NCBI GenBank assembly: GCA_027062365.1
Contig: JAMOTK010000034.1
Coordinates: 1 to 41,495, forward strand
Origin: Sulfurovum sp.
GTDB lineage: Bacteria; Campylobacterota; Campylobacteria; Campylobacterales; Sulfurovaceae
DNA length: 41,495 nucleotides
Direction: 5' to 3'
The position numbers and the translations under genes were made by a program. The notes under the pieces are model-generated. The model worked only from the letters and a program-made list of their open reading frames with translations, searched no databases and had not been told where the DNA came from. Shown in pieces: positions 33,564 through 41,495 of this stretch (position 1 is its first letter; each line of letters starts with the position of its first letter).

Positions 33564-33899
33564 ATGAGTAGAGCATTATTAAAATTCGTAAGAGTTTCTC
33601 CTATTAAAGCAAGACTAATTGCTAGAGAAGTTCAAGGTATGAATGCTGAACTTGCATTGGCTTCACTTGAATTTATGCCAAACAAAGCAGCAGGAATTAT
33701 ATCAAAAGTAATCGCTTCTGCTGTAGCAAATGGTGATTATGAACCAGAAGAAGTGACGATTACTTCTTGTAGAGTTGATAAAGCTGCAGTCATGAAAAGA
33801 TGGAGACCAAGAGCTAGAGGTACTGCTTCTAGAATTATTAAACCAACGGCACATATCCTTGTTGAAGTTGGCGTAATTGAAAAAGAGGGGGACGCATAA
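33564..33899 (+). CDS. rplV: 50S ribosomal protein L22
   Basis: 111 aa. [20 protein letters not shown] at the N-terminus and the tunnel beta-hairpin [20 protein letters not shown] identify it. Changes in this hairpin affect macrolide response in other bacteria; no insertion is visible here. rpsC begins 1 base after the stop. Confidence 0.97.
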   Translation: MSRALLKFVRVSPIKARLIAREVQGMNAELALASLEFMPNKAAGIISKVIASAVANGDYEPEEVTITSCRVDKAAVMKRWRPRARGTASRIIKPTAHILVEVGVIEKEGDA

Positions 33900-33900
33900 T

Positions 33901-34602
33901 ATGGGTCAAAAAGTAAATCCTATAGGTCTTAGACTTGGAATTAACAGAAATTGGGAATCAAGATGGTTTCCAGCTAAAGGAAGAACAGCAGATTTTATCG
34001 CTGAGGATTATAAAATCCGTAAATTCCTTAAAAAAGAGCTTTTTTATGCAGGTGTTTCTAACATCATCATCGAAAGAACTGTTAAAAAATTAAGAATCAA
34101 CATTGTAACAGCACGTCCTGGTATTATCATTGGTAAAAAAGGTGCAGATATTGAAAAATTGAAAGCAACACTTATCAAAATGCTTGGAAAAGATGTTGCA
34201 ATTAACATCAAAGAAGAAAAACGTCCACAAGCTTCTGCTCAATTGGCTGCTGAAAATGTAGCAACACAATTAGAAAGAAGAACTGCTTTTAGACGTGCAA
34301 TGAAAAAAGTAATTCAAGGTGCATTAAAATCTGGTGCAAAAGGGATTAAAGTTGCCGTTGCAGGTCGTCTTGGTGGTGCTGAGATGGCGAGAACTGAATG
34401 GTACTTAGAAGGTCGTGTTCCTTTGCATACACTTAGAGCAAAAATCGATTATGGTTTTGCTGAAGCACATACTACTTATGGAATTGTAGGTATTAAAGTA
34501 TGGATTTTCAAAGGTGAAGTACTTGCTAAAGGTATTCAAGCAGACGCTCCCGATGAAAAAAAAGGTGGTAGAAAACCATCTAATAGAAAAAGAGGGGAAT
34601 AG
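33901..34602 (+). CDS. rpsC: 30S ribosomal protein S3
   Basis: 233 aa from the ATG at 33901, starting [21 protein letters not shown] longer in-frame extension back to 33877 overlaps rplV and is rejected because GAGGGGG lies correctly before 33901. The KH domain has the GxxG loop in [18 protein letters not shown]. The C-terminal domain carries [40 protein letters not shown] and a basic tail. S3 lines the mRNA entry channel. Confidence 0.97.
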   Translation: MGQKVNPIGLRLGINRNWESRWFPAKGRTADFIAEDYKIRKFLKKELFYAGVSNIIIERTVKKLRINIVTARPGIIIGKKGADIEKLKATLIKMLGKDVAINIKEEKRPQASAQLAAENVATQLERRTAFRRAMKKVIQGALKSGAKGIKVAVAGRLGGAEMARTEWYLEGRVPLHTLRAKIDYGFAEAHTTYGIVGIKVWIFKGEVLAKGIQADAPDEKKGGRKPSNRKRGE

Positions 34603-34604
34603 CT

Positions 34605-35030
34605 ATGTTGATGCCTAAAAGAACCAAGTGGAGAAAGCAAATGAAAGGTCGTAATCGCGGCAAAGCTTTCAACGGTCATAAAATTGAATTTGGTGATATT
34701 GCTGTAAAAGCAACAGAGGGTGGTAGAATTGACTCACGTCAAATCGAAGCTGCTCGTATTACAATGACTAGAAAAATTAACAGAACAGGTAAGACTTGGA
34801 TTAGAGTTTTCCCTGATAAGCCTTTGACTGCTAAACCACTTGAGACCAGAATGGGTAAAGGTAAAGGACCAGTTGATAGATGGGTCATGAATATTAAACC
34901 AGGTAGAATTATCTTTGAAATGACTGGTGTTGAAGAAACTCTAGCTAGAGAAGCATTGACACTTGCCATTCATAAAATGCCGTTTAAATGTAAAATCGTT
35001 GCATTAAAGGACACCAATGAACTATATTGA
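34605..35030 (+). CDS. rplP: 50S ribosomal protein L16
   Basis: 141 aa. The start [20 protein letters not shown] matches the family (MLxPKRTK), so the first ATG is kept, with GAGGGGAATAG before it. Conserved segments are [40 protein letters not shown] and [11 protein letters not shown]16 helps place tRNA in the A site. Its last 14 bases overlap the start of rpmC. Confidence 0.97.
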   Translation: MLMPKRTKWRKQMKGRNRGKAFNGHKIEFGDIAVKATEGGRIDSRQIEAARITMTRKINRTGKTWIRVFPDKPLTAKPLETRMGKGKGPVDRWVMNIKPGRIIFEMTGVEETLAREALTLAIHKMPFKCKIVALKDTNELY

Positions 35031-35205
35031 TTTAAAAGACAAAAGTATTGCTGATTTGACAGCAATGCTTAAAGAGAAAAAACTTGAATTGTTTACATTA
35101 AATGCAAAGCAAAAAACGATGCAATTAACAAACACTTCAGAGTTAAGAGTAGCGAAAAAAGACATCGCTAGAATTCAAACAGCTATTACAGCTGCTACGA
35201 AGTAA
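35017..35205 (+). CDS. rpmC: 50S ribosomal protein L29
   Basis: 62 aa. The helical hairpin protein starts [20 protein letters not shown] and ends in [16 protein letters not shown], as usual for L29 near the tunnel exit. The start lies inside the rplP end, with AAGGACACC as ribosome site, so the two are translationally coupled. Confidence 0.95.
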   Translation: MNYIDLKDKSIADLTAMLKEKKLELFTLNAKQKTMQLTNTSELRVAKKDIARIQTAITAATK

Positions 35206-35215
35206 GGGGTCATTT

Positions 35216-35467
35216 ATGTCAAAAAGACAAATAACAGGTACTGTGATTAAAAAAGCTGGAGACAAAACTGCAACTATCTTAGTTGAAAGACGTGTCCTTC
35301 ATCCTAGATATCACAAGACTGTAAAAAGATTTAAAAAATATCTTATCCATGATGAGAAAAATGACATTCATGTAGGTGATTCTGTCACGGCTATCGAATG
35401 TAGACCACTTTCAAAAACAAAAAGTTTTAGACTTCTTGAAATTTTGAAGAGAGGGGAAGCAGTATGA
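35216..35467 (+). CDS. rpsQ: 30S ribosomal protein S17
   Basis: 83 aa. An OB-fold primary rRNA-binding protein, recognised by [60 protein letters not shown] and LSKTKSFRL. Its TGA stop overlaps the ATG of rplN (ATGA). Confidence 0.96.
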   Translation: MSKRQITGTVIKKAGDKTATILVERRVLHPRYHKTVKRFKKYLIHDEKNDIHVGDSVTAIECRPLSKTKSFRLLEILKRGEAV

Positions 35468-35832
35468 TACAAGGTTTTACAAGACTAACAGTAGCAGACA
35501 ACTCTGGTGCAAAAGAAATCATGTGTATCAAGGTTCTTGGTGGATCAAAAAGAAGATACGCTTCAGTTGGTGACGTTATCGTAGCTTCTGTAAAGAAAGC
35601 ACTTCCAACAGGAAAAGTGAAAAAAGGTAAGGTTATTAAAGCCGTTGTTGTTAGAACAAAAAAAGAGATCCAAAGAGAAAATGGTTCACTTATTCGTTTT
35701 GATGACAATGCTGCGGTAATCATTGACGACAAAAGAGAACCAATAGGTACACGTATCTTTGGTCCTGTAAGTCGTGAAACAAGATATGCAGGATTCATGA
35801 AAATTGTATCACTTGCTCCGGAGGTATGGTAA
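35464..35832 (+). CDS. rplN: 50S ribosomal protein L14
   Basis: 122 aa, full length. [57 protein letters not shown] and [13 protein letters not shown] are the standard L14 signatures; it forms the inter-subunit bridge region. GAGAGGGG lies before the ATG. A TAATG overlap leads into rplX. Confidence 0.97.
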   Translation: MIQGFTRLTVADNSGAKEIMCIKVLGGSKRRYASVGDVIVASVKKALPTGKVKKGKVIKAVVVRTKKEIQRENGSLIRFDDNAAVIIDDKREPIGTRIFGPVSRETRYAGFMKIVSLAPEVW

Positions 35833-36065
35833 TGGCAAAAACATTCAAAATCAAAAAAGGTGACCAAGTAATGGTTATCGCTGGTGATGATAAAGGTACA
35901 ACGGCTGAAGTGCTTGAAGTACTTGTTAAAAAAGAAGCAGTAATTGTTGCAGGGTGTAAATTGGCTAAAAAAGCAGTGAAACCAAGTGAACAAAACAAAG
36001 AGGGTGGTTTTGACAATGTTGAAATGCCAATCCACATCTCAAATGTAAAAAAAGTAGAGGCATAA
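35832..36065 (+). CDS. rplX: 50S ribosomal protein L24
   Basis: 77 aa from the ATG at 35832. An in-frame ATG 6 bases earlier is only 1 base after the CCGGAGG site, whereas 35832 has the usual 7-base spacing. [20 protein letters not shown] is the KOW motif, followed by [20 protein letters not shown]-like core residues and MPIHISNV. L24 initiates 50S assembly. The C-terminal part is shorter than in E. coli. Confidence 0.94.
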   Translation: MAKTFKIKKGDQVMVIAGDDKGTTAEVLEVLVKKEAVIVAGCKLAKKAVKPSEQNKEGGFDNVEMPIHISNVKKVEA

Positions 36066-36069
36066 TCTT

Positions 36070-36615
36070 ATGAGTAGAATGAAGCAAAAGTACAATGACA
36101 TCGTTCCTGCACTCCAAGAAGAGTGTGGTATCAAAAATCCGATGCAGACACCTAAGCTTGAAAAGATAGTCATTTCTGTAGGTGCTGGTGAAGAGGGTAA
36201 AGATAATAAACTCATCGCTAACATGGCAGATACTATCTCCCTTATTGCTGGTCAAAAAGCAGTAGTGGTTAATGCTAAAAAGTCTGTTGCTGGTTTTAAA
36301 GCTAGAGAAGGCGCTCCTACAGGTATTAGAGTAACACTTAGAGGTGCTAATATGTATAACTTCTTTGATAAACTCGTATCTATTGCTCTTCCAAGAGTAA
36401 AAGACTTTAGAGGAACACCCAGAAAAGGTTTTGATGGTCGTGGTAATTATAACTTCGGTCTTCAAGAGCAACTTATGTTCCCTGAAGTTGAGTTTGATCA
36501 AGTAATTAAAACACATGGTATGAATATTGTAATTGTTACAAGTACTGAATCTGACAAAGAAGGGTTCGTGCTTTTAGAAAAGCTCGGTATGCCTTTTGCT
36601 AAAGGGAGAAACTAA
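36070..36615 (+). CDS. rplE: 50S ribosomal protein L5
   Basis: 181 aa. It binds 5S rRNA in the central protuberance. Visible signatures are [80 protein letters not shown] and [14 protein letters not shown] coupling joins it to rpsN. Confidence 0.97.
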   Translation: MSRMKQKYNDIVPALQEECGIKNPMQTPKLEKIVISVGAGEEGKDNKLIANMADTISLIAGQKAVVVNAKKSVAGFKAREGAPTGIRVTLRGANMYNFFDKLVSIALPRVKDFRGTPRKGFDGRGNYNFGLQEQLMFPEVEFDQVIKTHGMNIVIVTSTESDKEGFVLLEKLGMPFAKGRN

Positions 36616-36800
36616 TGGCTAAGAAATCAATGATTGCTAAGCAGAAAAGAACGCCTAAGTTCTCTTCTCAAGGATATACAAGATGTAACATTTGTGGTAG
36701 ACCTCACTCGGTATATAGAGACTTTGGTCTTTGCCGTATATGTTTAAGAAAAATGGCGAACGAGGGTCTTATCCCTGGTATGCGTAAAGCAAGTTGGTAA
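36615..36800 (+). CDS. rpsN: 30S ribosomal protein S14, zinc-binding type
   Basis: 61 aa, the short form with four cysteines ([20 protein letters not shown]), expected to bind zinc. The longer, cysteine-free form used by many Proteobacteria is not present at this locus. The C-terminus [18 protein letters not shown] is typical. Confidence 0.96.
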   Translation: MAKKSMIAKQKRTPKFSSQGYTRCNICGRPHSVYRDFGLCRICLRKMANEGLIPGMRKASW

Positions 36801-36813
36801 GGAAAATAATCAG

Positions 36814-37209
36814 ATGATGACAGACATAATTGCAGATTCTCTTACTCGTATAAGAAATGCTGCGCAAAGAAGACTAGACGTTACAACACTTCTTCACTCT
36901 AAAACGATTGAAGCAACAGTATCTATTTTGGTAGATAAAGGTTACTTAGAGAGTTTCAAAGTAAAAGAAGATGGCAACAAAAAGACAATTAAAGTGGTTC
37001 TTAAATATGACGAAAATGAAAAAAGCGTTATTAATGAGATTAAAAAAATCTCTAAGCCTGGTAGACGTGTTCACCAAGGCAAAGAAGATATTAGAACTTT
37101 TAAAAATGGTTACGGTACTTTGGTTGTTTCGACTTCACAAGGTGTAATTGCTAACGATGAAGCGTTTAAACGTGGTATCGGTGGCGAAGTAATCTGTAGT
37201 ATTTGGTAA
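36814..37209 (+). CDS. rpsH: 30S ribosomal protein S8
   Basis: 131 aa. [20 protein letters not shown] at the N-terminus and the C-terminal [20 protein letters not shown], then [20 protein letters not shown] identify it. Two adjacent ATGs are possible starts; AAGGA lies 10 bases before the first. In E. coli S8 represses the spc operon. No gap large enough for a special leader precedes it. Confidence 0.96.
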   Translation: MMTDIIADSLTRIRNAAQRRLDVTTLLHSKTIEATVSILVDKGYLESFKVKEDGNKKTIKVVLKYDENEKSVINEIKKISKPGRRVHQGKEDIRTFKNGYGTLVVSTSQGVIANDEAFKRGIGGEVICSIW

Positions 37210-37218
37210 GGAGAGAAG

Positions 37219-37755
37219 ATGTCAAGAGTAGGAAAAAGACCAGTTACCGTCGCAAGTGGTATTGAAGTATCAGTTGATGGTACATGTCTCGTGGCTAAGA
37301 AAGGCAATCTTGAAAAAAGACTTGAAACTCATGGAAGAGTAGAAATCAGCATCGATGGTGCTGAAGTTACTTTTACAAGAGTGGGTGAAGAAAAACAAGA
37401 TGCAGCATTTTGGGGAACATACAGAGCATTGTTTAACAATATTATTATTGGACTAGACAAAGGTTACTCTAAAGCTTTAGAAATCAACGGTGTTGGTTAT
37501 AGAGCTGCTGTTGAAGGTAAAGTACTTGTACTTCAATTAGGATTCTCTCATCCTGTTAATTTTGATATTCCTGAGGGACTTGAAGTTAAGGTTGAAAAAA
37601 ATATCATTACTATTAATGGTACCGACAAGCAAACTGTAGGTCAAGCAGCTGCTGAAATTAGATCATTCAGACCACCTGAGCCTTACAAAGGTAAGGGTGT
37701 GAAGTACACAGATGAAGTTATCATTAGAAAAGCTGGTAAAGCAGCTGGTAAGTAA
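37219..37755 (+). CDS. rplF: 50S ribosomal protein L6
   Basis: 178 aa, two tandem copies of the L6 fold. [60 protein letters not shown] and the C-terminal [20 protein letters not shown] are standard. GGAGAGAAG precedes the start. Confidence 0.97.
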   Translation: MSRVGKRPVTVASGIEVSVDGTCLVAKKGNLEKRLETHGRVEISIDGAEVTFTRVGEEKQDAAFWGTYRALFNNIIIGLDKGYSKALEINGVGYRAAVEGKVLVLQLGFSHPVNFDIPEGLEVKVEKNIITINGTDKQTVGQAAAEIRSFRPPEPYKGKGVKYTDEVIIRKAGKAAGK

Positions 37756-37766
37756 GGGGCGGTAGT

Positions 37767-38123
37767 ATGTTAAAAAGTATTCAAAAAAGAAAAAATAAAC
37801 TTCGTGCTCAAAGAAAAGCTAGAGTAAGAGGTAAAATCTTCGGAACAGATACCCTTCCTAGACTTTCTATATTTAAGTCAAATAAGTACTTTTATGCTCA
37901 AGCAATTAATGACACAACTGGTGTTACTCTTGCTTCTGTAGATGGAAGAAAAATGGGACTTAAAGCAAACCAAGAAGATGTGAAAAAAGTAGCAGTAGCA
38001 ATGGGTGAGGCTTTAAAGTCAGCTAACATTGAAACAGTTGTTTTTGACAGAAATGGTTACCTTTATCATGGTGTTGTTGCGTCTTTTGCTGATGCACTTA
38101 GAGAATCTGGTATTAAGTTGTAA
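37767..38123 (+). CDS. rplR: 50S ribosomal protein L18
   Basis: 118 aa, a 5S rRNA-binding protein. The basic N-terminus KRKNKLRAQRKARVRGKIFG, PRLSIFKSNKYFYAQAINDT and the ending VFDRNGYLYHGVVASFADAL match the family. AAGGGGCGG is the ribosome site, and rpsE follows after 6 bases. Confidence 0.97.
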   Translation: MLKSIQKRKNKLRAQRKARVRGKIFGTDTLPRLSIFKSNKYFYAQAINDTTGVTLASVDGRKMGLKANQEDVKKVAVAMGEALKSANIETVVFDRNGYLYHGVVASFADALRESGIKL

Positions 38124-38129
38124 GGACTG

Positions 38130-38591
38130 ATGATGCAAAATAAGAATCATAATGAAGAAATTGAAAAAGAGTTTGAAGAGGTAATCGTTAATATCGGTCG
38201 TGTTACTAAAGTTGTCAAGGGTGGTAGAAGATTTAGATTTACTGCACTTGTCGTCATTGGTGATAAAAAAGGTACAGTAGGTTACGGATTTGGTAAAGCC
38301 AAAGAAGTACCTGATGCGATTAAAAAAGCGGTTGATGATGCACACAAAAATCTTGTGAAAGTAAACATCAAAGGAACAACGATAGCACATGACATTGAAC
38401 ACAAATTCAATGCTAGTAGAATTGTACTTAGACCAGCGTCTGAGGGTACAGGTGTTATTGCTGGTGGTGCTGCTAGACCAGTACTTGAGCTTGCAGGCAT
38501 CCAAGATGTTCTTAGCAAATCAATCGGTTCTAACAACCCAAATAACCTAGTAAGAGCAACGATTCAAGCACTTACTAGAATTAAAGCGTAA
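38130..38591 (+). CDS. rpsE: 30S ribosomal protein S5
   Basis: 153 aa as given; the second of two adjacent ATGs (38133) has the better spacing from AAGGA and may be the real start. [60 protein letters not shown] and the [16 protein letters not shown] segment are diagnostic. S5 shapes decoding fidelity. The next gene is rplO; rpmD (L30) is absent from its usual place. Confidence 0.97.
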   Translation: MMQNKNHNEEIEKEFEEVIVNIGRVTKVVKGGRRFRFTALVVIGDKKGTVGYGFGKAKEVPDAIKKAVDDAHKNLVKVNIKGTTIAHDIEHKFNASRIVLRPASEGTGVIAGGAARPVLELAGIQDVLSKSIGSNNPNNLVRATIQALTRIKA

Positions 38592-38600
38592 GGGGTAGTT

Positions 38601-38999
38601 ATGGGTTTACATAATTTACAACCTGCACCAGGTTCAACGAAAAATAGAAAAAGAGTTGGTCGTGGAGCAGGTTCAGGTACAGGTAAAACAGCTGGACGTG
38701 GTAACAAAGGTCAAAAGTCAAGATCTGGTTACAGCAGAAAAAGAGGTTTCGAAGGTGGTCAAATGCCACTTTATAAAAGATTACCTAAAATTGGTTTTAC
38801 TTCTAGAGTAGAAAAACCATATGTAATCAACGTTGAAAAAATTAAAGCAATTGCTACACTTTCTGAAATTACACTTGCGAGTATCAAGTCAGTTCATAAG
38901 CTTAGCAAGTCTGTAACAAGAGTAAAATTGATTGGTGCTAGTGCAAAAGATCTTGCTGCTAAAATCAAAGATGAAGCTGTTACAACAAGCGGAAAATAA
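38601..38999 (+). CDS. rplO: 50S ribosomal protein L15
   Basis: 132 aa, shorter than the 144 of E. coli. The glycine/basic N-terminal tail [20 protein letters not shown], then [20 protein letters not shown] and [20 protein letters not shown] are clear. The C-terminal domain is reduced but in frame. It is the last ribosomal gene before secY, with a 2-base gap. Confidence 0.96.
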   Translation: MGLHNLQPAPGSTKNRKRVGRGAGSGTGKTAGRGNKGQKSRSGYSRKRGFEGGQMPLYKRLPKIGFTSRVEKPYVINVEKIKAIATLSEITLASIKSVHKLSKSVTRVKLIGASAKDLAAKIKDEAVTTSGK

Positions 39000-39001
39000 T
39001 T

Positions 39002-40264
39002 ATGGGTAACGCTTTAACTCAGAAAATCCTAATTACATTAGGATTCCTATTTGCGTACAGAGTTTTAGCCTATGTCCCTACACCAGGTGTTGACTTGGGT
39101 GTTATCAAAGAGTTTTTTGATAGCAACTCAGACAATGGTGTGGGTATGTTAAATATGTTCTCTGGTGGTGCCGTTGAACGATTAAGTATTATCTCATTGG
39201 GTATTATGCCCTACATTACAGCATCGATTGTAATGGAACTTCTCTCAGCAACTTTTCCAGCTTTAGGTCAAATGAAAAAAGAACGTGACGGTATGCAAAA
39301 ATACATGCAAATCATTCGTTATTTTACTATTTTTATTACTGTAGTACAAGCTATTGGTGTATCTATGGGACTTCAAAGTATGACTGGACGAGCAGGACAA
39401 AGTGCCGTGATGATTGATCCTATGATGTTTACGCTTATTACTACTTTCTCTATGTTAGCTGGTACGATGTTACTCATGTGGATTGGTGAACAGATTACAC
39501 AAAAAGGTATCGGTAATGGTATTTCATTGATTATCTTTGCTGGTATTGTGTCTGGTTTACCTTCTGCGATTGGTAATACGATTAGAGCAGTTAATGCAGG
39601 AGAGATGAACTTCTTAGTTGTCCTTGGTATTTTAGCTATTATGCTGATTACTATCTTGGCTATTATCTATGTGGAACTAGGAGAGAGACGTGTGCCTATC
39701 TCTTATTCTCGAAAAACAATTATGCAGAATCAGACAAAAAGAGTTATGAACTATATCCCAGTTAAAGTAAACCTTTCTGGTGTCATTCCTCCTATCTTTG
39801 CTTCTGCTGTATTGATGTTTCCTCTGACGATGCTTCAGTCTAGTACCAATCCTTGGATGATGGCTATTGCTGATTCATTAGCACCAGGTGGTATTACATT
39901 TAATGTAGTTACTTTTTTACTGGTAATGTTCTTTGCATTTTTCTATGCGTCTATTGCATTTAGTGCTAAAGATATTGCTGATAATCTAAAACGTCAAGGT
40001 GGATTTATCCCTGGTGTAAGACCAGGTGAACACACTAAAGAGTTTTTAAATGAAGTAGCAAGTAGACTTACAGGCTCAGGGGCAATTTACCTAGCTATTA
40101 TTTCTACTGTACCATTTATGATGATTTCTGGTATGGGTGCATCATTCTACTTCGGTGGGGTTGCTGTACTTATTATCGTACAAGTTGCACTTGATACCAT
40201 GAGAAAAATAGAAGCACAAAGAACAATGAACCAATACGATACTTTAGGTAACGTAGGTCTATAA
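39002..40264 (+). CDS. secY: Protein translocase channel subunit SecY
   Basis: 420 aa, ten membrane helices, the central pore of the SecYEG translocon. Typical segments are ALTQKILITLGFLFAYRVLA, VGMLNMFSGGAVERLSIISL, GIMPYITASIVMELL, WIGEQITQKGIGNGISLIIF, the cytoplasmic loop VELGERRVPISYSRKT, IPVKVNLSGVIPPIFASA and DIADNLKRQGGFIPGVRPGE. It is co-transcribed with the ribosomal genes. TAATG coupling leads into map. Confidence 0.98.
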   Translation: MGNALTQKILITLGFLFAYRVLAYVPTPGVDLGVIKEFFDSNSDNGVGMLNMFSGGAVERLSIISLGIMPYITASIVMELLSATFPALGQMKKERDGMQKYMQIIRYFTIFITVVQAIGVSMGLQSMTGRAGQSAVMIDPMMFTLITTFSMLAGTMLLMWIGEQITQKGIGNGISLIIFAGIVSGLPSAIGNTIRAVNAGEMNFLVVLGILAIMLITILAIIYVELGERRVPISYSRKTIMQNQTKRVMNYIPVKVNLSGVIPPIFASAVLMFPLTMLQSSTNPWMMAIADSLAPGGITFNVVTFLLVMFFAFFYASIAFSAKDIADNLKRQGGFIPGVRPGEHTKEFLNEVASRLTGSGAIYLAIISTVPFMMISGMGASFYFGGVAVLIIVQVALDTMRKIEAQRTMNQYDTLGNVGL

Positions 40265-41019
40265 TGGCTATAGCTATTAGAAAACCACACGAAATTGCCA
40301 AGCTCAAACGGGCTGGGCAAATCGTGGGTCTTACACTCCAATATCTTCAAAATCTTATAAAACCTGGTATGACACTTTCCCAAATTGATGCTTTAGGTGA
40401 CGCATATGTTAGAGAACAAGGTGCCGTACCATCTTTTAAAGGACTCTATGGTTTCACAGGTTCTGTGTGTACTTCTTTGAATGAAGTATGTATTCATGGT
40501 GTACCTAATGATACAGTTTTAAAAGAAGGTGATATTTTAGGTTTAGATATTGGTACAAAATTAGATGGATATTTTGGTGATGCAGCGATTACTATGGCTG
40601 TAGGTACTATCTCTGCTAAAGATGAAGCACTGATAGCATGTTCTAAAGGAGCGTTGTACCATGCAATAGAAAATATTCATGTCGGTATGCGTTTTAAAGA
40701 GCTAACAAAACTGCTTGAAGACTACATCATAAATGCTGGATTTGTGCCTTTACGTGACTATTGTGGACATGGTATTGGTACAAAACCACATGATGAACCA
40801 AACATTCCCAACTATCTTGAAGGTAAACCAAAGCAAGGTCCTAAAATCAAGAATGGTATGGTATTTTGTTTAGAACCTATGGTCTGTCAAGAGAGTGGTC
40901 TGCCTAGATTACTTGAAGACAAATGGTCAGTACTCAGTGAAGATGGACTACGGTCTTCTCACTATGAACACCAAGTAGCCATCGTAGATGGTAAAGCTGT
41001 GATATTGACTGAAGCCTAA
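40264..41019 (+). CDS. map: Methionine aminopeptidase, type I
   Basis: 251 aa. It removes the initiator methionine from nascent proteins. The dinuclear metal ligands lie in GLDIGTKLDGYFGDAAITMA (two Asp), DYCGHGIGTKPHDEPNIPNY (His), VFCLEPMV (Glu) and HYEHQVAIVDG (near the last Glu/His pair). The N-terminus IRKPHEIAKLKRAGQIVG is standard. The last metal-ligand Glu is in the HYEHQ motif. A short hairpin (41010-41025) overlaps its stop. Confidence 0.97.
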   Translation: MAIAIRKPHEIAKLKRAGQIVGLTLQYLQNLIKPGMTLSQIDALGDAYVREQGAVPSFKGLYGFTGSVCTSLNEVCIHGVPNDTVLKEGDILGLDIGTKLDGYFGDAAITMAVGTISAKDEALIACSKGALYHAIENIHVGMRFKELTKLLEDYIINAGFVPLRDYCGHGIGTKPHDEPNIPNYLEGKPKQGPKIKNGMVFCLEPMVCQESGLPRLLEDKWSVLSEDGLRSSHYEHQVAIVDGKAVILTEA

Positions 41020-41055
41020 GCTTCATAGATAAACAAATTTTTGTAAAGGAATACA

Positions 41056-41274
41056 ATGGCAAAAGATGACGTAATTGAAATTGATGGTAAAGTAGTAGAA
41101 GCCTTACCCAACGCAACATTTAGAGTAGAGCTTGATAATAAGCATATCGTGCTTTGTCACATCGCAGGAAAGATGCGTATGCACTATATTAAAATCCTTC
41201 CTGGAGACACGGTAAAGGTTGAATTAACACCGTATAGTCTTGATAAAGGACGTATCACTTTTAGATACAAATAA
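41056..41274 (+). CDS. infA: Translation initiation factor IF-1
   Basis: 72 aa, the exact family length. [60 protein letters not shown] and the end [10 protein letters not shown] form the single S1/OB domain that binds the ribosomal A site. AAAGGAATAC precedes the ATG. In many relatives rpmJ and rpsM follow; here a hairpin and an unrelated start follow instead. Confidence 0.98.
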   Translation: MAKDDVIEIDGKVVEALPNATFRVELDNKHIVLCHIAGKMRMHYIKILPGDTVKVELTPYSLDKGRITFRYK

Positions 41275-41282
41275 CCTTTTTG

Positions 41283-41305
41283 TACCCAGTAGTTTGTACT
41301 GGGTA
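41283..41305 (+). terminator. Probable terminator hairpin after infA
   Basis: TACCCAGTA (41283-41291) and TACTGGGTA (41297-41305) form a perfect 9-bp stem with a 5-base loop, starting 8 bases after the infA stop. The following bases (TCTCATACTACTTTTCC) are only moderately T-rich, so termination may be partial. It is the only strong hairpin at the end of the operon. Confidence 0.6.
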
Positions 41306-41465
41306 TCTCATACTACTTTTCCAAAACTACTTCCCTCTATTTTACTTCCTTAAGACTATAAATTATTCTATTGTAACCATTCAGCATAAAAGAAAAAAGC
41401 AAAGGAGAGTAGTTTAAAAGTAATTTTTTGATATAGTAAGGGATATATAGTAAGAGGAGTTTTTT

Positions 41466-41495
41466 ATGCATAATCAAGATGAGATGTTAAGAGAC
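41466..41495 (+). CDS. Start of an unidentified gene (cut by window edge)
   Basis: ATG at 41466 has GAGGAG 6 bases upstream and opens MHNQDEMLRD before the window ends. A TATAGT -10-like box is present at 41432-41437. Ten codons are too few to assign a family. The 160 bases between the infA hairpin and this start hold no gene. Confidence 0.5.
   Translation, partial: MHNQDEMLRD

Noticed and set aside
35427-36035. 202-aa minus-strand frame (and a similar 183-aa one at 35965-36516)
   Set aside because: They lie wholly opposite rplN, rplX and rplE, whose identities are certain; composition is that of antisense to lysine-rich genes.
41010-41025. Hairpin TGAAGC/GCTTCA over the map stop
   Set aside because: A stem of 6 bp with no T tract, 31 bases before infA; too weak for a terminator inside an operon.

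Overview
The window looks like a chromosomal segment of a low-G+C member of the Campylobacterota (Epsilonproteobacteria), probably close to Sulfurovum/Sulfurimonas. This is an inference. It rests on the content and order of the S10/spc ribosomal cluster (no rpmD between rpsE and rplO, a four-cysteine zinc-type rpsN, secY-map-infA at the end), on TATAAT-type promoters with weak -35 boxes, and on the general protein style. No species can be named from the sequence alone.

Left edge (1-4.7 kb): a possible start of an IS630-like transposase, an uninformative AT-rich gap, and then a very AT-rich two-gene operon on the minus strand. It encodes a GHKL (sacsin/NO VEIN-type) ATPase followed by a DUF3883 protein with a D...ExK nuclease-like signature. 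Together they look like a split version of the plant NO VEIN architecture and are the best candidate here for an uncharacterised, probably defensive, system. Next (4.8-6.3 kb) is a clear autoinducer-2 kinase gene, lsrK, with no other lsr gene beside it.

6.5-12.5 kb (plus strand): an envelope/protein glycosylation group, made of a TviB/WbpO-type UDP-HexNAc 6-dehydrogenase, a GT39 protein O-mannosyltransferase-like enzyme with an extra soluble insert, a GtrB/DPM1-type polyprenyl-phosphate glycosyltransferase and a second large GT-C-like membrane protein. 12.5-17.3 kb (minus strand): truncated haemoglobin, a small membrane zinc-ribbon protein, a YgjP-like metalloprotein, a YwqK-repeat lipoprotein, and recA followed 5 bases later by a true ycaO. 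17.5-19.9 kb (plus strand): a secreted Sel1-repeat protein and a YadA-type trimeric autotransporter.

19.9-24.6 kb (minus strand): a tightly packed operon purT, VKOR-thioredoxin fusion, fumarate reductase/succinate dehydrogenase-like flavoprotein and iron-sulfur subunit with no membrane anchor gene, then rpsU upstream. 24.8-26.2 kb: an ABM-domain monooxygenase (LsrG-like fold) coupled to a class II aldolase. 26.3-26.7 kb: tRNA-Ser(GGA) and the small SRP RNA. 26.7-30.5 kb (minus strand): two secreted DUF1566 (Lcl) proteins, one with DUF5011 and cadherin-like repeats, and an AAA ATPase with a perfect 25-bp palindrome in front of it.

30.6-41.3 kb (plus strand): the S10-spc operon, rpsJ to rplO, then secY, map and infA, behind a strong-looking promoter and a foldable leader. 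The genes overlap or nearly abut, as expected for one co-transcribed translation/secretion unit. A hairpin follows infA, and the window ends in the first codons of an unidentified gene.
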